Below, piece after piece: positions 32,017 through 40,154 of a stretch of 64,000 bases of DNA (position 1 is the first letter of the stretch; each line of letters starts with the position of its first letter). A model generated the notes under the pieces. The model was not told the DNA's origin. It searched no databases and saw only the letters and a program-made list of their open reading frames with translations. The DNA lies in assembly GCF_006334915.2 (NCBI RefSeq), contig NZ_VDMA02000006.1, forward strand, positions 248,001 to 312,000, given 5' to 3'. Both the position numbers and the translations under genes were made by a program. This DNA is from Microbispora catharanthi. GTDB taxonomy: Bacteria; Actinomycetota; Actinomycetes; Streptosporangiales; Streptosporangiaceae.

Positions 32017-33515
32017 ACGAAGGCGACGCGGGCAGGCCGGACGCGCGGACGCTGATCGCGCGGGTGCTCGACGCGCACTCGTGGAAGTCGTGGGACGAGC
32101 CTCCGCGGGACCGGGCCGCGCCCGGGTCGGAGTACGCCGCCGAACTCGCCCGCGTCCGGGCCAGGACGGGGTACGACGAGTCGGTCGTCACCGGTGAGGG
32201 CACGCTCGACGGACGCCGGGTGGTCGTCGTCGCCTGCGAGTTCTCCTTCCTGGCCGGCTCGATCGGGGTGGCGGCGGCCGAGCGGCTCGTCCGGGCCGTC
32301 GAACGGGCCACCGCCGAGCGCCTGCCGCTGCTCGCCGCCCCCGCCAGCGGCGGCACCCGCATGCAGGAGGGCGCGCTGGCCTTCACCCAGATGGTGAAGA
32401 TCACCGCGGCGGTCGCCGCCCACCGCGCCGCCGGCCTGCCGTACGTCGTCTATCTGCGCCATCCCACGACGGGCGGGGTGTTCGCGTCATGGGGCTCGCT
32501 CGGGCATGTGACGGCCGCTGAGCCGGGCGCGCTCATCGGCTTCCTCGGGCCTCGGGTGTTCGAGGCGCTGCACGGCTACCCGTTCCCCCAGGGAGTCCAG
32601 GTCGCGGAGAACCTCTACGCCCATGGGCTGGTCGACGCCGTGGTCTCGGCCGAGGACGCGCGGGAGATCGCCATCCAGGCGCTGGCCGTGCTCTGCGCCC
32701 CGCGCGCGGGTCTGAAGCCCGGCCAGGAACCCGAGGAGGCGGCCGAACCGGCACCGGCGTGGGAGGCCATCACCCGCTCGCGCCGTGACGACCGCCCCGG
32801 CGTGCGCGACCTGCTCAGATACGGCGCGCGGGACGTGACACCGCTGCACGGCACCGGCACGGGGGAGCGTGACCCCGGCCTCCTGCTGGCGCTGGCCAGA
32901 TTCGGCGCCGCGCCCGCCGTCGTCCTCGGCCAGGACCGGCGGCGGCAGCGGGCGGGCAGCACGCTCGGCCCGGCCGGGCTGCGGGTGGCCAGGCGCGGCA
33001 TGCGCCTGGCCGGCGAACTGCGCCTGCCGCTGGTCACGGTCGTGGACACCGGCGGGGCGGAGCTGTCGAAGGCGGCCGAGGAGGGCGGCCTGGCCGCCGA
33101 GATCGCCCGCTGTCTGGCCGACCTCGTCATGCTGGACGCGCCGACCGTGTGCCTGCTGCTGGGGGAGGGCGCGGGCGGCGCCGCGCTGGCCCTGCTCCCG
33201 GCCGACCGGGTCGTCTGCGCGCAGCACGCCTGGCTGTCACCGCTCCCGCCGGAGGGCGCGTCGGCGTTGCTGTACCGGACCGTCGACTTCGCCCAGGAGA
33301 TCGCCGCCGCACAGGGCGTACGCGCCGCCGACCTGCGGCGGGACGGCATCGTGGACAGGATCGTGCCGGAACGGCCGGACGCGGCGTACGAGCCGGAGGA
33401 GTTCTGCCGCAGGGTCGGCCGCACGCTCGAACACGAGATCGCGGGCCTGCTGGACCGCCCGGCGGGGGAGCGGACGGCGGCCCGCTTCGCCCGCTATCGG
33501 TCGCTCGGCTCCTGA
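32013..33515 (+). CDS. Fused AccD-AccA-like acyl-CoA carboxyltransferase
   Basis: 500 residues with two crotonase-like carboxyltransferase halves. Residues ~45-230 are AccD-like: FLAGSIGVAAAERLVRA, SGGTRMQEGALAFTQM, PTTGGVFASWGSLGHV, GALIGFLGPRV. Residues ~270-480 are AccA-like: RRGMRLAGELRLPLVTVVDTGGAE, LLLGEGAGGAALALLPADRV, LSPLPPEGASALLY. The AccD zinc finger is absent. The fold transfers CO2 between biotin and acyl-CoA, or decarboxylates malonyl-type thioesters. No biotin carboxylase or biotin carrier gene is nearby. Coupled to a CaiB-type CoA-transferase. Confidence 0.85.
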   Translation: MNEGDAGRPDARTLIARVLDAHSWKSWDEPPRDRAAPGSEYAAELARVRARTGYDESVVTGEGTLDGRRVVVVACEFSFLAGSIGVAAAERLVRAVERATAERLPLLAAPASGGTRMQEGALAFTQMVKITAAVAAHRAAGLPYVVYLRHPTTGGVFASWGSLGHVTAAEPGALIGFLGPRVFEALHGYPFPQGVQVAENLYAHGLVDAVVSAEDAREIAIQALAVLCAPRAGLKPGQEPEEAAEPAPAWEAITRSRRDDRPGVRDLLRYGARDVTPLHGTGTGERDPGLLLALARFGAAPAVVLGQDRRRQRAGSTLGPAGLRVARRGMRLAGELRLPLVTVVDTGGAELSKAAEEGGLAAEIARCLADLVMLDAPTVCLLLGEGAGGAALALLPADRVVCAQHAWLSPLPPEGASALLYRTVDFAQEIAAAQGVRAADLRRDGIVDRIVPERPDAAYEPEEFCRRVGRTLEHEIAGLLDRPAGERTAARFARYRSLGS

Positions 33516-33560
33516 ACCGGCCGCCTCACCCTCACTCAAAACCCTGCCTCGCCCGGGTCC

Positions 33561-34007
33561 TCACGGGCTCTCGTGACCGTCCGCCCGGTCAGGAGTGAGC
33601 GGCACGGGCACGCGCTCCACCCGGATCGCGTGGACCTCGTCGCGGGGCACGACCACCTCGTAGGCGCCGTGGTCCACCAGCCAGTAGCCGAGCGCCTCGG
33701 CCTTGAGGCCGTTGTGGCCGGTGTAGGCGATGTGCAGGCCGCCCTCTCCGCCGTCGCCACCGTCGTCCTCGTCCAGCACGAGGCACGGCTCGCCGCCGAA
33801 CGCCCCGACCGTGCGCAGCAGGGTCAGCCGCTCCAGCGCGGAGCGGCTCACCCGCAGCCGCCAGTAGCCGCCCGCGGAGGTGAACCCCTCCTGCGGCGTC
33901 TCGCTGAACAGCACCACGTCGTCGCCGCCGGGCCCGACCGCGGCGGCGTAGTCCCGGTCGCGGTAGCGGGCGACGAATCCCAGGCCGGCCGGCTCGATCT
34001 CGCTCAT
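33561..34007 (-). CDS. Hypothetical protein (148 aa)
   Basis: Acidic protein of 148 residues, overlapping the preceding gene's end by 4 nt (ATGA), so co-translated with it. No signal or membrane segment. Contains YRDRDYAAAVGPGGDD, GGYWRLRVSRSALERL, an Asp/Gly-rich loop LDEDDGGDGGEGG and LHIAYTGHN. It looks like a small beta-rich domain. I do not recognise a family. Its conserved coupling to the 152-aa neighbour suggests a two-protein unit, perhaps an immunity or chaperone pair, but that is only a guess. Confidence 0.7.
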   Translation of the reverse strand: MSEIEPAGLGFVARYRDRDYAAAVGPGGDDVVLFSETPQEGFTSAGGYWRLRVSRSALERLTLLRTVGAFGGEPCLVLDEDDGGDGGEGGLHIAYTGHNGLKAEALGYWLVDHGAYEVVVPRDEVHAIRVERVPVPLTPDRADGHESP

Positions 34008-34462
34008 CGCGCCGGCCGCCAGGTCAGGCCGTCGTACCCGGCGAAGGGACGCTCACCGGCCGCGGTGAGGTGGACGATCTCCGCGCCCGCGGGGATCGGC
34101 ATGGGCATCGTGTGGAACTGTGGCACCACCTGCTCGCGCGAGGCGGTGAAGCCGTTCCCGGTGAAGGGCGGTGCATCGCTCCAATCACCGCCCATGTGCG
34201 GGCCGTACGGGACGACGTAGGTGTCGATGTCCCGCGCGTCCCAGCGCATGATGTACAGCTCGGGCACGTCCGGCGTCAGCTCCGATCCGTCGAAGCACAG
34301 GTCGAGGGCCTCGACGAGCGCGGCGGGGGTGGTGAGGCGGTCGCAGTCCTGCACGCGGTACACGTAGCCGGAGATGATCGTGCGACGGCCCGACAGGTAT
34401 GGCACGAGCAGCCGCGGCGGAACCACCTTCTGCATCCGTGTCCTGTGTCCCGGCTCGCTCAT
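34004..34462 (-). CDS. Hypothetical protein (152 aa)
   Basis: 152 residues. Reads PPRLLVPYLSGRRTIISGYVYRVQD, ELYIMRWDARDIDTYVVPYGP, QVVPQFHTMPMPIPAGAEIVH. It lacks signal, membrane and known catalytic motifs. The mix of aromatic residues and GRRTIISGYVYR segment resembles C-terminal domains appended to actinomycete polymorphic-toxin proteins, but the match is weak. It follows the amidase gene by 10 nt on the same strand and overlaps the 148-aa gene, so the three may be one operon. Confidence 0.7.
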   Translation of the reverse strand: MSEPGHRTRMQKVVPPRLLVPYLSGRRTIISGYVYRVQDCDRLTTPAALVEALDLCFDGSELTPDVPELYIMRWDARDIDTYVVPYGPHMGGDWSDAPPFTGNGFTASREQVVPQFHTMPMPIPAGAEIVHLTAAGERPFAGYDGLTWRPAR

Positions 34463-34472
34463 GGGGCCAAGT

Positions 34473-35264
34473 TTACGATCTGTGGACTCCGAGCCGGCGG
34501 TGTTCGAGCGAGGGGAGGGTGGCGCGGGCGGTCTCCGTCCACGCCGCGTCGATCTCCGCGATCAGCACGCCGGGGCCGGTGCCCAGGTCATGCCGGGCGA
34601 CGCCCATCGGATCGACGAGCATGCTGCGGCCCACACCGAACCCGTCCGGTATGGCGGGATTGGGCGCTTGACCGACCGCGATGGTCCAGGTGGTGTTCTC
34701 GATCGCCCTGGCCCTGACGAGGGTCGTCCAGTGGTCCTCCTTCAGCGGCCCCGAGCCCCAGGCGGCGATCACCGCGAACGTGTCCGCGCCCTGGTCGACC
34801 AGCGCGCGGGCCAGTTCGGGGAAGCGGACGTCGTAGCAGGTGATCAGGCCGATCCTGAGCCCGGCCAGCTCCACGACCGCCGGCGCGTCCCCCGGCGCGA
34901 CCAGCTTCGACTCCTTCGCGCCGAAGGAGTCGAACAGGTGGATCTTCCGGTAGGCCGCGGCGAGCGACCCGTCCTCCCGCAGGGCGACGGCCGTGTTCCA
35001 GACCCTGCCGTCCGCGGCGGGCTCGAAGACGCCGGCGATGACGGCCGTGCCGTGCTCGCGCGCGGCCTCGGCCAGGCCGGTGACGAACGGGCCGTCCAGC
35101 GGCTGGGCGGTCTCGACGATCCCCGGGCCGAACCGGGCGAGCGTCGCCTCGGGGAACACAGCGAGGTCCGCCCCCCGCGCCCGTGCGAGGGCGTCACGCA
35201 CGGTCGAGAGGTTGGTCTCCGGGTCGTGGTCGACGGGGATCTGGCACAGCGCTACGCGGGTCAC
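34473..35264 (-). CDS. Carbon-nitrogen hydrolase (nitrilase superfamily, omega-amidase-like)
   Basis: 263 residues from GTG at 35264. The catalytic triad of the superfamily is visible: Glu in VFPEATLARFG (~39-45), Lys in YRKIHLFDSFG (~105), and Cys in GLITCYDVRFPE (~143). IHLFD and CYDVRFPELAR place it in the Nit2/omega-amidase and deaminated-glutathione-amidase branch, which hydrolyse short alpha-keto or dicarboxylic monoamides. It could remove the amide of malonamate or of 2-oxoglutaramate; the latter fits the aminotransferase 1.3 kb away. An upstream DUF418 frame overlaps its first 71 nt. Confidence 0.88.
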   Translation of the reverse strand: MTRVALCQIPVDHDPETNLSTVRDALARARGADLAVFPEATLARFGPGIVETAQPLDGPFVTGLAEAAREHGTAVIAGVFEPAADGRVWNTAVALREDGSLAAAYRKIHLFDSFGAKESKLVAPGDAPAVVELAGLRIGLITCYDVRFPELARALVDQGADTFAVIAAWGSGPLKEDHWTTLVRARAIENTTWTIAVGQAPNPAIPDGFGVGRSMLVDPMGVARHDLGTGPGVLIAEIDAAWTETARATLPSLEHRRLGVHRS

Positions 35265-36234
35265 GGATCACAGTCTGCCCGGTCGCCGCCACACCCCACC
35301 AGGTGCCCCGTGAGGTGCCCCACCAGGTGAGCGTGCGCCACACCCACTCCAGCGGGCCGTACCGGTGCCGGGCGAGCCACCACCTGCAGAAGACCGCCTG
35401 CGCGGCGACGGTGACGACGGCGAGCACCACGACGGCGGCTCCCGTGCCGTCGGCCTCCAGAAGCGGCATCGCCACCACGATCACCGTCGTGCCCGTCACG
35501 TAGTTGGTCAGCGTCATCCGGCCCAGCGCCTCGAACACCGCCGCATGACGGGCGAGCAGCAGGAACGCCGTCGCGTACGCCATCGCGCCGCACAGCGCCG
35601 CCGCCTGATAGATCCCCCCACCGGGCGGCGCGTGGTTCCACCACCAGGTCAGCCCGGCCGCGAGCAGGGCCGCCGTCCCGCACACGACGCCGAGGAACGG
35701 CCCGCTGCCCAGGCCGTCCGTCCCGCCGAGGCGCCCGGCCCCCCTCGCCCGCTCCTCGGGGGCGGCGGCCAGGCCGAGCAGGAACAGCGCGGTGATCAGC
35801 ACGTACGGATGGGGGTCGAGCACGGCGGCGACCAGGACGCCGCAGCCCACCAGCAGCACGGCCGCCCGGGGAAGGAAGCTCGCCGGCAGCAGGACGACCA
35901 CCCCCAGCAGCGCGTACGGCAGCAGCACCTCGCCGGGGTCGATCAGGATGTGCGCCGCGCCCAGCGCCGCGAGCACGGCCAGGCGCCGCAGCATGACGAC
36001 GCGCGGGCGCCGCGTGCGCAGCCGTGCGGAGCGCAGGAACAGCGCGAAGGACAACCCGAACAGGAACGCGAACATCGGGTAGAAGCGGCTCTGGAACAGG
36101 TTCTCCATCACCCAGTCCAGCGAGGTCGGCCCCAGCCGCAGCCTCTGCTGCCAGGCGTTGACCAGCATGATCCCGCACACGGCGAACCCGCGCAGCGCGT
36201 CGACCCGCCGGATCCTGCCTGTCGCCACGCTCAC
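35194..36234 (-). CDS. DUF418-type integral membrane protein
   Basis: 346 residues, GTG start. N-terminal RIRRVDALRGFAVCGIMLVN and MFAFLFGLSFALFL, followed by about eight to nine further hydrophobic segments and the DUF418 end motif LARHRYGPLEWVWRTLTWW. The family is related to membrane acyltransferase-like proteins of unknown activity. The frame runs past the conserved WWG end for about 40 more residues (Pro/Arg-rich) and overlaps the amidase start by 71 nt, an unusual long same-strand overlap; the true biological end may simply use the first stop regardless. Confidence 0.85.
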   Translation of the reverse strand: MSVATGRIRRVDALRGFAVCGIMLVNAWQQRLRLGPTSLDWVMENLFQSRFYPMFAFLFGLSFALFLRSARLRTRRPRVVMLRRLAVLAALGAAHILIDPGEVLLPYALLGVVVLLPASFLPRAAVLLVGCGVLVAAVLDPHPYVLITALFLLGLAAAPEERARGAGRLGGTDGLGSGPFLGVVCGTAALLAAGLTWWWNHAPPGGGIYQAAALCGAMAYATAFLLLARHAAVFEALGRMTLTNYVTGTTVIVVAMPLLEADGTGAAVVVLAVVTVAAQAVFCRWWLARHRYGPLEWVWRTLTWWGTSRGTWWGVAATGQTVIRDPRSAVPDPRRPRPGDQPLDRA

Positions 36235-36535
36235 CCGCCGGTCCCTTCGTCAGCGCGCATCGAGGCGCGGGCGGGTCCACCCGTCGGCGGCCACGTCCCG
36301 CAGCGCCCGCTCGTGCGTGCGACCCTCCCATCGACTCTCACCAGCGCAGCAGCCGTCGCCACCGAAGTCGCCACGGTGCCGGCGAATCCGCAGGGACGGC
36401 CCTGCCGGCCCTGATCGCCAAGATACGTGAGCGCTTCGCGCGGCGTCCGGAGCGGCTCGAATCCAAGGAACGGCTTGCGCTCGCGCTCGATGAGGAGTTC
36501 ATGAGCCGGAGGTGTCGCCGGATAGGGTTGACCGC
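36235..36535. other. Divergent intergenic region between DUF418 and aminotransferase genes
   Basis: 301 nt without a supported gene. A TAGGGT -10 hexamer at 36523-36528 lies 7 nt before the aminotransferase GTG. One plus-strand frame through about 36405-36538 reads LIAKIRERFARRPERLESKERLALALDEEF, which looks protein-like, but no start codon with a ribosome site precedes it; it may be a gene remnant. Confidence 0.45.
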
Positions 36536-37711
36536 GTGAGCGAGCCGCTGGTGCGGCGGATGCGGGAGTTCGGCACGACCGTGTTCGCCACGATGACGAA
36601 GCTGGCCGTGGAGACGGGCTCGATCAACCTGGGCCAGGGCTTCCCGGACACCGACGGGCCGGAGCGCATGCTGGAGCGGGCGGTCGAGGCCGTGCGAAGC
36701 GGCCTCAACCAGTACCCGCCCGGGCCGGGCCTCCCCGAGCTGAGGCAGGCGGTCGCCGAGCACCGCAAGCAGTGGTACGGCCTCGCCTACGACCCCGACG
36801 GGGAGGTCCTCGTCACCGTCGGCGCCACCGAGGCCATCGCCGCGGCGATCCTCGCGCTCTGCGAACCGGGCGACGAGGTGGTCGTCTTCGAGCCCTACTA
36901 CGACTCCTACGCCGCGGCCGTCGCGCTCGCGGGAGCCGTGCGCAGGGCGGTCACGCTGCGTGTCGACGCGGGGCGGTTCACCTTCGATCCGGCCGAGCTG
37001 GAGGCCGCGATCACGCCCCGCACCCGCGCGATCCTGGTGAACTCGCCGCACAACCCGACCGGCACCGTGTTCACCCGTGAGGAGCTGGAGTGCGTCGCCC
37101 GGGTCTGCCTGGAGCACGACCTGATCGCGGTGACCGACGAGGTGTACGAGCACCTCGCCTTCGACGGCGTCGAGCACGTTCCGCTCGCCACGCTGCCCGG
37201 CATGCGCGAGCGTACGGTCATGATCTCCTCAGCGGGCAAGACCTTCAGCGTGACCGGCTGGAAGACCGGCTGGGTGTGCGCTCCGGCGCCGCTCGCGGGC
37301 GCCGTGCAGGCGGTCAAGCAGTTCCTCACCTTCACCGCGAACGCCCCCTGGCAGGCCGCGGTCGCGTACGCCCTGCGGGAGGAGATGGAGTGGGTCGCGG
37401 CCCAGCGGGCGGCCCTGCAGGCCAAGCGGGACCGCCTCGTGACGGGCCTGGCGAAGGCCGGCTTCGACGTGCTCCGGCCGGCCGGCACCTATTTCGTGCA
37501 GACCGACATACGGCCGCTCGGCTTCGACGACGGGCTGGAGCTGGCCCGGCGGCTGCCCGAGCTGGCGGGAGTGGTGGCCATCCCGACCCAGGTCTTCTAC
37601 GACCACCCCGCACGGGGTCGTCACTTCCTGCGGTTCGCCTTCTGCAAGCGGGACGAGGTCATCGACGAGGCGGTGACCCGCCTGCGCCGCCTCGGCGGCG
37701 ATCAGGCGTGA
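36536..37711 (+). CDS. PLP-dependent aminotransferase, class I/II (KAT/DapC-like)
   Basis: 391 residues from GTG at 36536, chosen because TAGGGT sits exactly 7 nt upstream (leaderless); an in-frame GTG at 36512 overlaps that promoter. Fold type I motifs: NLGQGFPDTDGP, NQYPPGPGLPELRQAVAEH, VTVGATEAIAAAIL, NSPHNPTGTVF, DEVYEHLAFDG, and PLP lysine in SSAGKTFSVTGWKTGW. Closest in style to kynurenine/glutamine-phenylpyruvate transaminases and to actinobacterial DapC candidates. Glutamine transaminase plus omega-amidase is a known pair, and an omega-amidase-like gene is nearby. Lysine biosynthesis (DapC) is the other option. Confidence 0.9.
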   Translation: MSEPLVRRMREFGTTVFATMTKLAVETGSINLGQGFPDTDGPERMLERAVEAVRSGLNQYPPGPGLPELRQAVAEHRKQWYGLAYDPDGEVLVTVGATEAIAAAILALCEPGDEVVVFEPYYDSYAAAVALAGAVRRAVTLRVDAGRFTFDPAELEAAITPRTRAILVNSPHNPTGTVFTREELECVARVCLEHDLIAVTDEVYEHLAFDGVEHVPLATLPGMRERTVMISSAGKTFSVTGWKTGWVCAPAPLAGAVQAVKQFLTFTANAPWQAAVAYALREEMEWVAAQRAALQAKRDRLVTGLAKAGFDVLRPAGTYFVQTDIRPLGFDDGLELARRLPELAGVVAIPTQVFYDHPARGRHFLRFAFCKRDEVIDEAVTRLRRLGGDQA

Positions 37712-37782
37712 TGGCGGAGGGTCACCTCCTGCCGATTCTCGGCCGACGGTATCGGCGTGACACCGCTCCCTAGGATGAAGGC

Positions 37783-37986
37783 ATGGCCATGACGCTTCGC
37801 CTGACCGACGAGCAGACCGAGGCCCTCCGGCGGCGTGCCGAGAAGGAAGGCCGGAGCATGCAGCAGATCGCCCTGCACGCGATCGACGACTACCTCGCCC
37901 GCGTCGCCGACGACGAGTACTCCGACATGCTGGCCGAGAAGGGGGCCCAGCGTTTCGCGGACCTCCTGCGCAGGCTGGGAGAGTGA
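37783..37986 (+). CDS. Ribbon-helix-helix antitoxin of a Doc-type module
   Basis: 67 residues. N-terminal LRLTDEQTEALRRRAEKEGRSMQQIALHAIDDYL is a typical RHH DNA-binding unit, followed by an acidic-to-helical tail that would bind the toxin. TAGGAT at 37771-37776 lies 6 nt before the ATG (leaderless). It overlaps the toxin start by 4 nt. Expected to neutralise the toxin and repress the operon. Confidence 0.85.
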   Translation: MAMTLRLTDEQTEALRRRAEKEGRSMQQIALHAIDDYLARVADDEYSDMLAEKGAQRFADLLRRLGE

Positions 37987-38366
37987 TCCGCTACATCAGC
38001 CTTGACCAGGGGCTGCGCATCGCCCGCCACGCGACGGGAGCGCCGGTCGAGGTGCGTGACATCGGGCTTCTCGAGGCGGCGCTGCTGCGTCCGCGGACGT
38101 CGTTGTTCGGGCGGGACGCCTACCCGGGCCTGCTGACCAAGGCCGCGGCCATCCTGCATTCGATCCTCTCCAACCACCCGCTCGTGGACGGCAACAAGCG
38201 AGCGGCATGGCTCACGATGTACGTCTTCTGTGCGAAGAACGGAGTGGAGATCGAACCGCGGGACGACGACGTCGCCTACGACTTCGTGATCGCGGTCGCG
38301 TCGGGGAAGCTCACCGAGGTCGACGAGATCGCGGACGTGTTGCGCGGCTTCACCGCCTCATCCTGA
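37983..38366 (+). CDS. doc: Doc-family toxin (Fic fold)
   Basis: 127 residues, GTG start overlapping the antitoxin stop (GTGA). The Fic/Doc motif HPLVDGNKRAAW (about 60-71) has the Lys-Arg form of Doc rather than the GNGR of AMP-transferring Fic proteins. Doc of phage P1 phosphorylates elongation factor Tu and blocks translation. N-terminal part (ISLDQGLRIARHATG, LLEAALLRPRTSLFG) and C-terminal DVAYDFVIAVASGK are also family-like. The last 17 nt overlap the converging TMEM175-like gene. Confidence 0.92.
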   Translation: MIRYISLDQGLRIARHATGAPVEVRDIGLLEAALLRPRTSLFGRDAYPGLLTKAAAILHSILSNHPLVDGNKRAAWLTMYVFCAKNGVEIEPRDDDVAYDFVIAVASGKLTEVDEIADVLRGFTASS

Positions 38367-38991
38367 GCACACGGACCGTGCCGGCGGCGACGAGCGGGGT
38401 CGCCAGCCACAGGAAGGGCACCGCGGTGACCGCCCACGCGCTCGCCGCGGCGGTCAGCAGCCAGTAGATCCCGATGGCCCAGTAGATGCAGGCGTTGCCG
38501 CGCAGGCGTCGCAGGTCGGCGTCCGGCCGGTGCACGCGCTGCGCCAGCACCAGGGTGAACAGCGCGCCCTGGGCGAGCAGCAGGATGGCCTCGTTGCCGG
38601 CGAACAGGCCGGTCGCCAGGGCCCTCGCGTCCGCCTCGGCCGGCAGGTGGCTGGCGTTGGTCTCGCCGAAGATCGACGTCGTGTACGGCAGGACGGCCAC
38701 GAAGAACAGCAGCGGGATGTGCAGCAGGAGCATCGACTGCGACACCCGCTCGATCTGGTCGAACAGCGTGTGATGGGCCCGCCAGGCGAACCAGAGCATG
38801 AGAAAGGCGATGGCGAAGGCCATGAAGGAGCCGAAGTGGTCCCCGAAGAAGGCGCCCAGCCGCTGGAAGTCCTCGCCCTCAGGGCGGGGGAGTTCCAGAG
38901 CGAGCAGCGTGATGGCGATCGCGAAGATCGCGTCGGCGAAGACGCCGACGCGTTCGTGCGTGAGCCCGGGACGCACCTGAGGCGTGGCCAT
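38350..38991 (-). CDS. TMEM175-like (DUF1211) membrane protein, putative potassium channel
   Basis: 213 residues from ATG at 38991, with GGAG 6 nt upstream; longer in-frame starts (39003, 39243) lack ribosome sites. The family signature is the first helix ERVGVFADAIFAIAITLLALEL. Six hydrophobic segments follow, as in bacterial TMEM175 proteins, which form tetrameric K+-selective leak channels. The start is divergent from the carbamate kinase gene. Its end overlaps the doc gene by 17 nt. Confidence 0.88.
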   Translation of the reverse strand: MATPQVRPGLTHERVGVFADAIFAIAITLLALELPRPEGEDFQRLGAFFGDHFGSFMAFAIAFLMLWFAWRAHHTLFDQIERVSQSMLLLHIPLLFFVAVLPYTTSIFGETNASHLPAEADARALATGLFAGNEAILLLAQGALFTLVLAQRVHRPDADLRRLRGNACIYWAIGIYWLLTAAASAWAVTAVPFLWLATPLVAAGTVRVLRMRR

Positions 38992-39206
38992 GCGGATCTC
39001 CATGAAAGGGGGGCAGTGGCGAGCATTCTGGCAGAAGTCGCCTCGGACCGGAGCCGGCCGGCGACGGGAAGGCCATGTGCCCGGACCCCGGTGGTGACGG
39101 CCTCCGCCGCTCGGTGCCGAGCGTGTTTGCCGAGCTTGGTGAAATCTGCCCATGAATGCGGCAGGGGTGGGCGAGACTCGCCAATGAAGGCCCGGATGGG
39201 GCTGGA

Positions 39207-39212
39207 TAGTTT
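39207..39212 (+). promoter_or_regulatory. -10 element (TAGTTT) for leaderless carbamate kinase gene
   Basis: TAGTTT fits TANNNT and ends 6 nt before the GTG at 39219. No Shine-Dalgarno sequence precedes that GTG, in agreement with a leaderless transcript that would cover both the kinase and the amidohydrolase. Confidence 0.55.
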
Positions 39213-39218
39213 CCGGGT

Positions 39219-40154
39219 GTGGGCGGACGCGTACTGATCGCACTGGGCGGCAACGCCATGACGGCTCCCGACGGGAGCGCGTCCCCGGCTGACCAGCAGC
39301 GGGCGATCGGCGAGGCGATGGCCCACGTGGCGGCGCTGAGCAGGGCTGGGCACGAGGTGGTGCTCACCCACGGCAACGGCCCCCAGGTCGGCAATCTCCT
39401 GCTGAAGAACCAGCTCGCCGCCCACGTCGTGCCGCCGGTGCCGCTCGACTGGTGCGTGGCCCAGACGCAGGGCACGATCGGCACGCTCATCATGAACGCC
39501 CTGCAGCGCGAGGCGGGGCACGCCCGGGTGGCGGCGATCGTCACCCGCACGCTCGTGGACCCGGCCGACCCGGCGTTCCAGGACCCCGTCAAGCCGATCG
39601 GGCGGTACTTCGGGGAGGAGGAGGCGCGCCGATTCGAGGGGCACGGCCAGGTGTGGCGGCGCTTCGACCGCGGATGGCGCCGGGTGGTCGCCTCGCCGCG
39701 GCCCGTGGAGATCCTGGACGCCCCCGCGGCCGTCGCGCTCATCGACGCCGGGTTCACCGTCGTCGCCGCGGGAGGCGGGGGAGTGCCGGTCGTGCGCGGG
39801 GAGGACGGCACGCTGACCGGAATCGAGGCCGTGATCGACAAGGATCTCGCCGCCGCCGCGCTGGCGGTCGCCGTCGGTGCCACCGACCTCGTGATCGCGA
39901 CCGACGTGCCGTACGCCGCCGTCGACTTCGGCACGCCCCGCGCCCGCCCGATCGGGGAGATCGACGTGGCCGCCCTGCGCGAGTTGCAGGCGGCCGGTCA
40001 CTTCGCCGGAGGCAGCATGGGGCCGAAGGTCGAGGCCGCCCTGTGCTTCGCCGAGGAGACCGGGGGACGGGCCGTGATCACCTCGCTGCACCACATCGGT
40101 GCCGCGCTGTCAGGAAATATCGGTACGAGGGTGTACAGAGGGGTGGAGAGATAG
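39219..40154 (+). CDS. arcC: Carbamate kinase
   Basis: 311 residues. Amino-acid-kinase fold with carbamate-kinase motifs: [11 protein letters not shown] (1-14), [34 protein letters not shown] (~177), [16 protein letters not shown] and [11 protein letters not shown]. Catalyses carbamoyl phosphate + ADP to ATP + carbamate. There is no arginine deiminase or ornithine carbamoyltransferase here, so the carbamoyl phosphate is not from the arginine deiminase route. The stop TAG shares its G with the GTG of the ring-opening amidohydrolase gene, a tight coupling that links it to N-heterocycle breakdown. In E. coli the FdrA/AllG/AllH genes sit next to a kinase of this family. Confidence 0.95.
   Translation: MGGRVLIALGGNAMTAPDGSASPADQQRAIGEAMAHVAALSRAGHEVVLTHGNGPQVGNLLLKNQLAAHVVPPVPLDWCVAQTQGTIGTLIMNALQREAGHARVAAIVTRTLVDPADPAFQDPVKPIGRYFGEEEARRFEGHGQVWRRFDRGWRRVVASPRPVEILDAPAAVALIDAGFTVVAAGGGGVPVVRGEDGTLTGIEAVIDKDLAAAALAVAVGATDLVIATDVPYAAVDFGTPRARPIGEIDVAALRELQAAGHFAGGSMGPKVEAALCFAEETGGRAVITSLHHIGAALSGNIGTRVYRGVER

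Noticed and set aside
32013-33515. Malonate decarboxylase beta/gamma (MdcD-MdcE) fusion
   Set aside because: The motifs (SGGTRMQEGAL, PTTGGVFAS, GEGAGGAALAL) are closer to AccD and AccA, and the other Mdc subunits are missing; kept only as a weak functional idea.
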